A stretch of DNA of 64,000 nucleotides from Rotaria macrura (lineage: Eukaryota; Rotifera; Eurotatoria; Philodinida; Philodinidae). The stretch spans positions 102,755 through 166,754 of the forward strand of contig OENT01000190.1 in assembly GCA_900239685.1 (NCBI GenBank), read 5' to 3'. Both the position numbers and the translations under genes were made by a program. The notes under the pieces are model-generated. The model saw nothing but the letters and a program-made list of their open reading frames with translations, was not told the DNA's origin and did no database searches. Positions 37,378 through 49,200 of this stretch are shown here, piece after piece. The first letter of the stretch is position 1. Every line of letters starts with the position of its first letter.

Positions 37378-38749
37378 ATGATACGCCGAAGACGACGAGG
37401 TTTTTACATATTTTTATTCATTTTTACATTATTCTACGTATTTATTAATTATTATTCTTCGAAACATTCTCCTTCTCATTTAACTTTATTTGATGAAATT
37501 CATCATCATGATCAATATCTTTTAACTCCGAAACATTGCTTTACAAAAACTGATAAGAAACATGTTCGTCGAGCTATAATCGTTCATTTTCCTGTTGAAC
37601 GATCATCAGTTTATGTATCAGAATTAAAATGGTTATATCTTTCATGGATTGAAACAATTCGTAATCAACCATTCGATTGGCTAACCGACTTAATTATCTA
37701 TTCTTTACCGTCATCATTATTAGATGAACTAGGTTGTTTTGAGTATAATAAAAATTTATCAAAGAATAATTGTTTTCGAATTAATTATAGTTCATTATGG
37801 GATAGCAGAAAAAATAGTAGTCACTTATTAAGATTAATTCAAATGCATGTACCACAATGGTGTCGTCATCTTGATTCATTAGGCATTTTACTAGAAGAAT
37901 CTGAATTTTTAAATCAATATGATTATATATTACGAACGGATATAGATATTTTCTTAACACCACATTTTGCTCGTTATATTCCATTTGATTGTTCATTTCA
38001 AATAGGTCTTGGTGGTTATAGTCTTGACTATACATTAAATAAACTTTCACGTATAGCTCAAACACTAAATTTATTAGATCTTAATTTAACACATGTTGGA
38101 TCAACATGGTGAGGGCAAAAATTTTCCTTGTCTATTTTCTTCATGTTGCTAGTATTCTTCTCAAGGTATGGACCACCAAAGCAAATAGTTCTAGTTGGAC
38201 GTTTAGCTCTTTGGTTAAGCGTATGGTTATGTCGAAATGAATTTACTGTTGTTGAAAAAGATCAACGATTGTCGATACTATCTTGGCCACAATGGTATAT
38301 TGGAGTAGGTTTTAATTAATTTTGATAATAACTTTCTTTTTATAAACTATCCTTAATAGGTTGTTTCAATGTATGCCAGTCATTTAGCAATTAATCATTA
38401 TGCTGGACGTGGACAGATAAATTTAATTCAAAAACCATATGCAATTGATTACAGTTGTACTACAAATGCGTCGTTTCATGAAGTTGAAATAATACATATT
38501 CATGCATGGCATGTTCGTAGTGTTATTTTATGTTTTTATTTGTCCTATTAATAATTCAGTAATTTTACTATGTTTTAGACTAATCAAATGTTTTCAAAAT
38601 TCTTTTTTAAAAGTGGCTCATACGATGAAATATTGAGAAAGAGAACTCAATGGAATACAAATTATTCATTGGATTATATACTTCGCATAGCATGGGTATC
38701 AAATCAAATGACTATAAAAGAGTTGTACGATCTAAAATCTAAAATCTAA
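37378..38749 (+). CDS. DUF7164-like type II membrane protein, glycosyltransferase-like
   Basis: Exons 37378-38108, 38166-38304, 38360-38512 and 38579-38749 give 397 residues. A basic start (MIRRRRRGF) is followed by one membrane helix (about 9-26), the topology of a Golgi type II enzyme. Features: RAIIVHFPVERSSVYVSELK (65-84), TDLIIYSL, a Cys-rich region, YDYILRTDIDIFLTP with a DxD motif (RTDID at 186-190), HVGSTWYGPPKQ, WPQWYIGVVSMYASHLAIN and IHIHAWHTNQMFSKFFF. I recall this pattern as DUF7164. The DxD motif and topology suggest sugar transfer, but that is inference and no donor or acceptor can be assigned. Splice phases agree at all three introns (57, 55 and 66 bp). Confidence 0.75.
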
Positions 38750-40057
38750 TCTGTACTAAATATATATTCATCTTACTGAAAAGTATGTACTAGACTAGGC
38801 AGCACAGCTCAAATAATCGACGGAAATATTCTGCTAATTTAAAAATAACTTGACGAATATCTGTATCAAACATTGAGAGAAGTCAAAACGATTTCGAGTG
38901 TGTCAATATATATATGTATGATATTTCTTAGATTCATTTTTGTCTCTTCGCATGGAATACTGTTCTTCGAATTTTATAAGTTTATTTACTAGGCTAAGAT
39001 GTCATTAGGCAAAAGGTTTACACGTAGAACTATTGAAATTCTGTCTTTATTGTTTGAAAATACGATTTCTTATTTCGAATACAATATTTTTCTTCACTGA
39101 TTTTATCTACATGATATTCACATTGAAAGCAGATGCCAGTAACTGATCGATTTCGTTGTGATCGACTAGATATACTCAAATGGGACACCTCAATGAATGA
39201 TCAAGTATCGGTTAGGTGTGTGTGCAGTTTGCAGGATGTATATTATTGCAATATCGAAATTTCGTCAGATATTTCAGCGAGTAGTCATAATATATCAAAG
39301 ATCCAATTACAAATTAGGGTTCGACTGCAATACTGTCACAAATAACTCGGACTCTTCGACATGTCTCATGTACAAGTTTTGTACTTTTTTGGTTTATTCT
39401 CTATAGACATGTGTGTAAATATAATTAACAAAAGAACAGAAACCTTTCACAAATACGAAAATTTCGAACATTGAGCATCTCTAGTAAAGGTATAATGAAA
39501 AATCAATTACTTGTAAATAGTTCTTATGTTATGGAGAACATTATTTATTTAAAATGTAATACGATGTCTTGACAATGAAGATCTTGCATACGATAGTCAA
39601 CGTTCTTAGGCTATTTGATGTATCAGTAAGCTAAATCCTTCGAGAATGTAATCGATCAAAAGTAGATTTGAAAACTTGCTGTATCCGTATGTGAGTCACT
39701 AAAATACGGGTGAGTTTAATAATTAAAGACCATTCTACTAATTAAATCTACTTCTATATCACATTAACATCGTCTTATTTATTGTATTCTTATGAAAAAG
39801 GAAGAGGTAGGACAAAACTTTCTACCGAACAATCATTAGTAACTGATGAAACATGAAATTTGATAGTACAAAGCGATACAGATTAGTTTTATTAATGTAA
39901 AAATGAATTTTAAAGATCAGTAAGTTACTGATATTATTGTATACAGTAGAGAATTCTCTCTTTTAATGAATACAGTACACACCATCTTCTAACTAGGTTA
40001 TTCATAATACAATGCCTATTATAAACTTACCACAATCTATATGTTATGGTTAAATAT
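38750..40057. other. Gene-free stretch between convergent genes
   Basis: It lies between the 3' ends of the DUF7164-like gene (+) and TTC38 (-). Open frames of up to 70 codons near 39133-39406 show no supporting features. Confidence 0.5.
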
Positions 40058-40063
40058 TTTATT
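40058..40063 (-). terminator. Polyadenylation signal for TTC38
   Basis: TTTATT on the plus strand, i.e. AATAAA on the minus strand, about 75 bp beyond the TTC38 stop. Confidence 0.5.
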
Positions 40064-40136
40064 GAAAAAGCATAAAAGAATGAAAAATTTAAGTCCTCGT
40101 TGTTTTTCTATTTTAAAAGTACTTTTTTAAAGATTA

Positions 40137-41586
40137 TTAATGCTTAAGCAATGCATTAGCATAATTTTCTATCAATTTTGATTTCGTTTTGTTACGCAGC
40201 ATGCATCGTTCATTAATCAATTGATTGGCTAATTTTTTATGTTGATCACTGTTTGAATGTACAGCGGAATGTATCAATAATAAATTAAAAAGATCACGTT
40301 GTGCATTCGATCCACCAATGCAATAAATTTTCTTTCGTATAGGATAAAGAAGTTCCACCACATTTGAATAATTTTTTTCTTTGAATTCATCCATCGCTTG
40401 AAATAAATACTGTCCTACTTCACGATAAACATGACCATTATTCGAATCGGATGTATCATAAGCTTCTTTTAATGTACGATGAAAATCATTATGATTATTT
40501 GAATCTAGATTATCATCAAGTATGAAATAGATATGAAGATCATTAAATATTAATGCATGATCATGTAAATGATCATTTAAAAATTTTTTCAATTGATTTG
40601 ATGAATACTTAGTTGAAAATTTTTGTCCTGCAAGTTTTAAACGATAAATAAGTGCTGCAATATCAACGAAATCTAACATAATTAATCCACCATCTTTGCT
40701 TAATATATGATTAACTAACATATCTTCAGCAACTTCTATATTGCCCTGTTCTAACTCATATAAAGCCCAGTGCCAATCAATATGCGGTTTGATGACATCA
40801 CAATGTTTCCAATCGTCATGAGTTTTTTTCAAAAACTCAATGCCTTTCGATGTATCACCTGTATATTCCACAGCATGTGCTATAGCATGTGTTGCCCAAC
40901 CATCATGTGGATTTAATTCTAATCCAAATCGAGCTTCCTTTTCGGCTTGTTCAATCATATTTGTTTCACCTAAACCAAATGCATACATTGCATATAGATA
41001 AGACTTTAATGGACGATCCGATGATGCTTCCCATATAGGTAAAATGCGTGCGATCGAATCTCGAAGCATCTCTCGATTACCCGTATAAAAATATGCATCG
41101 GAAACAAATTTAATTGTCATCATATCGTACGGAAAAAGAACGAGAATGTCTTCCCATGTATTGCATGCTTTTGAATATTGACCAAGTGACCATTCAATCA
41201 GAGCTTGACTATGAAGATTAACATATTTGTTAGATGAGGTCGTATTTCCGAGTTGTGCCAACGTGTTAGAATATAACGATGACGATGGAGAGGACGTACC
41301 CATTAAATCGAGACCAGTGGCAAGAATTCGACTAGTTATACATGTTGGATCCGATGATACAAGTCGAGATATACATGATTCAATACCATCTAATTGTTTA
41401 TCATTGTACCTGATGAAATTATACGCATCTATATGATCGTGTCTAAAATAATTAATATACCTACCAACCAGTATATTGTGTGAGAACTGCATCGAATAAC
41501 TTGGCCGTTTCATTACTAGTTGTATCTATTGGAATTCCATCATCATGTAAACATTTTAGGTCGCGCCACTGATCGCGAAAAGGCAT
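40137..41586 (-). CDS. TTC38: Tetratricopeptide repeat protein 38
   Basis: Two exons, 41586-41465 and 41409-40137, joined over a 55-bp intron, give 464 residues (human TTC38 is about the same length). The joined N-terminus contains TTSNETAKLFDAVLTQY then TGW/YNDKQLDGIESC, matching the family across the splice. Other landmarks are the Ala/Leu-rich helical repeats, KFVSDAYFYTGNREMLRDSI, AEKEARFGLELNPHDGWATH, HIDWHWALYELEQGNIEVAE and GGSNAQRDLFNLLLIH. The protein is an alpha-helical repeat scaffold without a firmly known function. Reading straight through instead of splicing gives a start inside the intron context (at 41513) and breaks the family match, so the spliced form is preferred. The promoter region is shared with GMAP-210 upstream. 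Confidence 0.93.
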
Positions 41587-43262
41587 TTTTATTCTTTATA
41601 TATGTATGTTCTGCAAACAGATTCGATGTAAAATGTAGTGTCACTCACAAGAATTGAGAAAAATGAAGAATTGATCTTATCTCAAGTAATAAGACTCGAG
41701 GGAATACAGATTTTATGTAAATCTAAGTAAAGGCCATGAAAGATAAAAATATCCTTTGTTTTTTTTATTTCTTTTCTGTTGTGTTCTAGGTAAATAGAGT
41801 ATTGAATATATTCGATGACAGGTTATTTCAGTAGCCAATTATAAATTTGACGAATTATTTTTAGAGTAAACCATAAACGCTGATGATGAATTCAATCGTG
41901 GTAATCAATGATAAGATATTTTGAAAAAGATGATTGAACTTCGCTCTATGCTACATGACATTAGATTTTTTCATACAAACGATCAACAAGATAAAGAAAA
42001 AAATGCCAGTCATGGTTGCAATCAAGCATATAATCAGAATTCTTTTGTTTGTTTTCGTTTGATATAGAACCGATAGAGTTTTTTTTCATATGAGTACACA
42101 TTGATTGATGAAACACAAAGAATATTGCAGAACAGTATAACAGCAATCTATAACAATTAACAGAAATTCGAGAAGCATAGATATTGACAACAATCGAACT
42201 ATGATATAATCAAGTGACTGATAACACCTCAGCTGCTACAAAAAAAATAAATCATAATAGAAAATGTACAGATCGATCATGATAGAATTATATATTATAC
42301 TAATCAGTAGGTCAGTTTCTTGTTAAATATCAAAGTTTCAATTTTGTTCACTGGGTGAACTGAGCGGTTTTCATTACTTTATCTGAAAATCTTATCCTTA
42401 GAATCCAACCTTTTCATTCGTCTACGATAGAAAAGAGTAAGTTGTAAAAATTCGTGTCGTTGATACAATTTGTGACGGACAAGAAATCTTGAACATTATC
42501 TTTTTGGATACTATATATCCGATAGGACAGACACCACAAGGAAAAATTCTCCTTGACGAAACTGATAGACATTTTAATGCAACTTTAGTATATCGCATCG
42601 TACTCATCAACAAGTTCATTGACAGCATTTTGAGTTGAGATTTACTGCCGGCAGATAAATCTCTCAATGAGCAGATAGCAATGAAAATGTCGACTTCAAA
42701 TATTTGTTTGCGAGGAAAAAGTTCAGTTAAAAAAGGTATCATTGTATTTATCGGTGAATCCATAATACAAAAGAATTATATTGTCGTGAGAGATCTATCA
42801 ATTTCAACCAATGGTTGAAGAAGATTTCTTCTGTTGAGATTTGTCATACTTCAATGTCATTTGTGTTGTACACCGAGTACAAAAGCGAAAGTGATTGGAT
42901 GGTTGAAAACATTCTTCTATCATTCATTTATTTCTTTTACGTTATCTTAAAGCCTTTGCATCAATATTCGAATTCAAGTGACTTTCAAAAGCTTCCTTCT
43001 TCAGTAATATTCTTTCATTTACTACCGTGATTGTAAACTTAAGCTGATAAAGTATTGATAATCATTGCATGTATGTATGCTCATCAGTAATAAGTAAGTA
43101 GCTGTAAAAAAAATGCAGCGACATCTCAATATATCATATTACTGGAGTTTTTTCCTATCCTCTTATATTAAACAAATGAATCATATCATAATTATTGAAT
43201 TGAGTTTTCGTCTTCTCTCCCTATGTACCAATCGTTCTGTTCGTTAAATTGATGCATTAAAA
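41587..43262. other. Divergent intergenic region between TTC38 and GMAP-210
   Basis: 1.7 kb that should hold both promoters. It contains the possible gene relic described separately at 42441-42818. Otherwise nothing is supported. Confidence 0.45.
42441..42818 (+). pseudogene. Possible gene relic, unidentified
   Basis: One plus-strand frame reads 65 open codons (42441-42635), a TGA at 42636-42638, then 59 more codons to a TGA at 42816. The composition is protein-like, with stretches such as LDTIYPIGQTPQGKILLDE and SSVKKGIIVFIGESI. There is no start codon or convincing splice border, and a TAA lies just upstream. It could be a decayed gene or exon. The opposite strand also has a 113-codon open frame (42422-42763) with Cys- and Met-rich, less natural composition. 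I do not recognise a family. Confidence 0.3.
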
Positions 43263-46200
43263 ATGACGAGCAGTCAGCAAAAGTCAGATGACATGAAAAA
43301 TTCATTTCTGGAATGGTCCCCACTTACTCAACAAGCATTCAACATTGAGACAAGTGTTTCATTAAACGATGTTCAAAACAATACTGATAATAATTCATTA
43401 GAAAAACAAACTGCATTGGATGAAGTAAATTAGATATTTTATATGATCCAGTATAAATTAATTCAAAATATTGTTTAGTGCGTCTCATTGAAGAAGCAAT
43501 ATGATGAATTGGATCGACAAAATCATATAATGGACAGTAGATCCAAAATTCTAACCAACGAACAACAAAGCATCATTCGACATGGAAATGTAAGATTAGA
43601 ATCATAAACAATAAAATTACGACTTTTATTTGATAAATTTAGAATGAATCAAAACATCTTTCAATAACTAGCAATGCTGTTTTATCGGATAATACGTGGA
43701 CTAGTAATATTTATAGTTAGATCTAACTATCAATATCAATACTATTCAATCATTTCTATTCATTTTCAGATGATCATTTCGATGATAGCAAATATCAAAA
43801 AAAATTAAATGAATTAAGCAGTGAAAATATTTATTTGAAATCAACATTGGCATTAAAAGAGCAAACTGAGAAAGAATATCTTGAACAAATTCATCAATTG
43901 CATCAACGTATTATTGAACTTGAAGATTGGAATGGAGATTATCAAAGTTAGTTTTTCAATTATTCTAGTAAAAACAATATGATTTCTGTATGTTTTAGAA
44001 AATGAATCATCGAAGTCAATCGACGTACAGAATCAAGTAAGAATTCAGTTCCATATTTTTCAGAAAAAAAAGTTCGCTAATGAACATTTCATATCGTGTT
44101 ATGAGCTATTCGAGTATGCGTCATGTATGTGAAAGTTATTCTAATGTAACTTGCTTTTTCAGCAACTTTTAACATTCAAGAGACTTTAAATACGTTTCAG
44201 AGAAAATGTAAATATGATGAAGTCCTCCAATGACGTAAAGTGACAAAATTTGGAAGTCCTTCATCTGAACATTGTATGAAGATTTTTTCTCGCGGTATTC
44301 ACATCAAAATAAGACTAACAGAAATTCACATATCAACTCATTTGAAATCACGCATTCAGCAATTCTTGTTTGTTTGTTTTGCTAATTTTTTCTACGACAA
44401 GGAGTATACGAAATTACAATCAACTATCTATTCATTAATCTCACGTAACAAACAACTAGAAAATGATTTACAACGTTTACAATCACAACAACGAAATAAT
44501 CAATCAGCTCTAGAACGTCTTGATGAATATGAAGAAACAATATGTCAATTACAAGAAGAACTCAGTCAATTACGTACAAACAAGAAAATAGCACCAAGTA
44601 ATCATAAATCTAATGTCATCATTGAATTCAGCTTAAACTTTCGAATTTTTCAAATAATTTATATTTTAGATGCTAACAATCAAACTCTGAGTCATCTTCT
44701 TATTGAAGAACGAAAACGATACGATGAGATATTTGGCCGTCTTGAAGAAACACGTTTACAGTTAAAAAATGAACAAAAACAATTCGATGAAAAGCTCTTA
44801 CAAATTCAAACGAATCTAAATGATAAATTCGAACAAGAAAAATTAGATCTTATTAATCGAATTCAGAATAAAGATAAACAAATTGAAATCGAAGTTCGTT
44901 AATCTATGAATAATCTATGTTTTTTCATGTTTTTCGTGTCTTTTTTTTTGTTAGAAGCTGCAACGAGAAAATTCTGAAAAACAATTACATCAACTTCAAA
45001 GTTTAAAAGATGATCAAGTACAGTATCAAGTAGATCATGCACGAGATAAGATAATTATTCTTTTTCAATTTTTTTTATCATCAGCAACAAGAAAGTCATA
45101 AGAAAGAAAAATATATTCGAGAAATGTTGGGTCAACAAATAAATGAACTTACGGAATATGTGCAATCATTAGAAAGTAATAAAAATGAACTTGAACAACA
45201 ACTGCAGTCAAAAGATCGCCTGATTGAAAGTTTTCAAGTTCGTATTGAACAATATGATGATCTAACTTCATATGAAATTACTAATGTCTTTGTTCAAAAG
45301 AACTCTGCAGTATATCGATTAGTTTTAATAGAATTTACAATAGATTTATAAATGAATTCTAGAAAGAAAACTCGAATAATTATTTCAATCCAAGCCTTAA
45401 TTACGGAATAACTTGGTAAAAGAATAATGCGCTTCTTTAGGATAGCTGTTAACACAGTGTGGATGGACCAGATATGTTTTCTAAGATTTATTACATCTAA
45501 AATCTAATTTTTCTATAATATTTGAATATTGTTGTTCAACACAAATGTCTCTTCAATAGAGCAACAAGTATTTTGTAGGTTGAGAAATTTCCGATTCAAT
45601 CGAACAGTGTACCTTGAAGTGAACACATAATGACTTCTTTCTGACTAGCTTGGATATATAATCTATACAAGTTTCTAAATTTTCTGAAGAGTTTCTTTCT
45701 CTGAAACGTTCGAAAAGCAAGAAAAGTATTCTTAGATAGTCACTGATGATATGAATATGGCCAAACTAGTAAAAAAACTAACATATTTTGTGTTATAAAT
45801 TCTTAGGATTTAAGGGGCTTTATTTATTGTTCTCTGTAGCAAGATGTTTTATAGAAGAAGAACAAGAGTATGACATTTCATCGAACATGACAATCAACTG
45901 TAGTAGTATGGGGTAAAATCTTCAAAGCATGTCAAAGTTGACAAGACAAATGATGAGTAAAAGTTTAGATTGAAGCGTGATAAATCGAATTCTCGATAAG
46001 TACTTTGAATAAAAATAAAAATTCGGTCAGATTTTAATAATCTGAAGAGAGTAATGTGTAGTGAGAAATGCTTGTTAATTTTTACCTGTTTTTTTTCTAT
46101 TAGACTTTCATGAGCTAAGGAAAAATATAATTTGCAAGTCATACTTGTCGTGTTTCTCCAAGGACAGGCATATTAGCATCTTGTTTGTATTTAAGATATC

Positions 46201-49200
46201 TGCGATGACACCTGATGCACCGCCCATGAATAATTCATCATCAAAAAATCAAGATCTTTCTCCATTATCACAAATATCATCTGACCGTTTATTTGAACTC
46301 GAACGTCAAGTTTGTCAAATGACTACGATTCACAATCAGTTTCTCACACTTTTACCAAGTGAATACACACCTATTAATGATACTCATGAATCATTATCGG
46401 ATCGATTTATTAATCTTTTTGAACAATATTCAACATATATTGGTGCATTTTCTATCATGCAAGAAGAATTCGATTCTTTGCAACAGATTCTTATCGAACG
46501 ACAAGATGAACTTGAAAAATTACGATCACATCTAGAATTAACAACAGATAAATTGACACGAATACAAGAAGAACAATTTCTATTCAATAAAGATAAATCA
46601 TATGAAAGTGACGAAGATGAATTAGAAGAAATTCTTGGATTTCAACAACGTGCAACATCAACACAATCTCTTATATCAATAACACCGGGTGAAAAACAGC
46701 AATTAATTGCACAAAATGAAATTCTTTCATCATTATTAAATGAAAAAGAACAAGAATTAATATCATTACAACAATCAGAAAAATCACATGATGATTTAAT
46801 GAAAACTCTAGAAACCTTACGATTGAATTTACAACTCATGGAACGTGATCGAGATCTAAAACATATTGAATTGAACGATATAAGAAATGTACTTGATGAA
46901 AAATTACGAGAAAATTCTTCGTTGAAAAAAGAAAAAATAAATTTTATCGAAAAACTTGCTGAATTTGAACGTGAACGATACGAACAACAGTCGACTATTC
47001 GAATATCATCTAAACAATCATTAGCACCAATTATGACAAAATGTCAAGAGAATCATGTAAGTTAATAATAACTTTGAATGTCGTAGCATTTGAAAAATGA
47101 AGCAATCGTCTCTAGCATATGGACTATCATGAGGAAGAAAATGATCTCTATGACTATTTTCATCATCTGAATTCTCAGTTTTATAAGAACATCTTGCAAA
47201 ATAGACTCGTTAAATAGATAGTATCGTTCATTTTCATGTTGTTTGGTATTAAAAACTCATTCTCAGCTCTATTGAGTTCAAGTTCAGTTACAAATGAAAG
47301 AAATAAAGAATAGTATTTACGGGAGATATAGTAAAATTAGGGGTGGTTCTTATCGAAACTATGAGATTGGACTATTTCAGTAACTATTCGAATGTCCTTT
47401 TTTATTCATGTAAAAGTTTGTCGGAAGTATGAACTGTTACTTATTTCTTACAAAAACGTTTTTAAATTCATATTCAAATGAAATCATTGATATTTTGCCA
47501 ACGTTGGATTGCTCGCATACTTGATTCTCGTTGCTGGATGATCTTCTCTCTGATTGCCAGGAAATAAACCGCATCGCTCTTTTTGCCAAAGATTTCAATT
47601 TTAAACTCACAATAACAATAAATCGTAATGCTATCGAAAAGTATAGCTGATCTATTTTTACTAATAACACATCAGAGTAATGAATCATTCTTAAGTTACA
47701 GCTTAATCGTTCATAGTAAATAATAATGGGACATCTCTCTAATAACTACAGAGAAACAAAAAATGAGATGTCGATCAGTGACATGTGAACAATGCGATCT
47801 ATAGCTCTAAGAACTCTTGTACCAAACAACAGAGTCATTTTTTCTATTCATCTTTTTGCTTAATAGAACAACACATTAGTCGTTGTATTGAGATAAATTT
47901 TCATCCTTCAATTATTTTCTGAATGTATTTTCTTTTGGATTAACTTACACAGTAAAATATTTTAGCAAATTTTTATTGATGAAGCCGAAAATCATAAGAT
48001 CTAATGCTATTTCTTAAGAATATACTAATGAGGCCTCAAAAAATAGATACTATACAAGTACCTTGATGAATATTTTTAAGAAAGATATTCTTGGGTTATT
48101 TAGACATCAGCTTTTTTTATGAACGAATGAATATTCTATCAAGAATGATTATGTTCTAACAAGAAGTATAAACCATTATGGTATACATCACAGATTTTCA
48201 TTCTCTATCGATAAGAATTTCACTCATGGCGAATATGGATAGGTGATCTATCAGTGAAAGTTTAGTTAGCAAACATTAGTTTTCAGGAATAAGCAGTTAA
48301 GTATTCTACTTAGTTCTTCGTTTCTTATTGTAGTCATGAGAAATTGAAAATACAACTGAACTTAGTTTCAATCCGTCATGAGTCGATATGAAACTTCTGA
48401 AAATCATTCTTCATTTAAATTTTTTATGTAGACTGGAAAAAACACAGCCGAGAAAACTGATCAGAATATTTATCCGAAGAACCAAACACTATTGGAATCA
48501 TCTAAACATTCACAAGATGAAGATTTGTTGTATTACAACGAATATACACGTATTCTTACTCTTTACAATGATCTTCATCCAAAGTACAATCAACTTGAAA
48601 TCAACTTGAAATCTATTCAATCACTGCTGCAACAGAAGAACGAGGCCTATTTACAATGTCAAAACGAATTAAACACTTACCAAAATTTACTATATCATCA
48701 AAAGAAAAAATCCGATGACATCGATTACTTACGTTCAACACTGAATGAACGTGAAATAAAAATTCAGCAATTGACGGACAATGAAAATCAACTGATTATC
48801 AAACTGGCTGCATTCGAAATTAATCTAAAATCATTAGAAGAATGTAATATCGAATTAAAATCAAATCTACATTTATTCGAACAAATAAAAATAGATTTAA
48901 GACGTATCACACATGAGCGAGATTTAGCCATTGTGGAAAAGAAACAAATGGAAAACGAATTAGAATCTAATAGAGCAAAAGTTTGACATTTCCGAGATTA
49001 AAAGTAATATATTCTTGCAGTTCTGATTTTAAATTTAGCTTGTAACACATGAAGATGCTGAAGAAAAATTAAAAAATGAAGTCGAACGTTTATTTCAAAT
49101 TGAAAAAGTACTACGAAATCAAATCGAACAATTAGAAAATTCAATTGAAGAAAAATCTGAGATTATACATCAATTTACGTCTACTGCTGAGCAGCCATCA

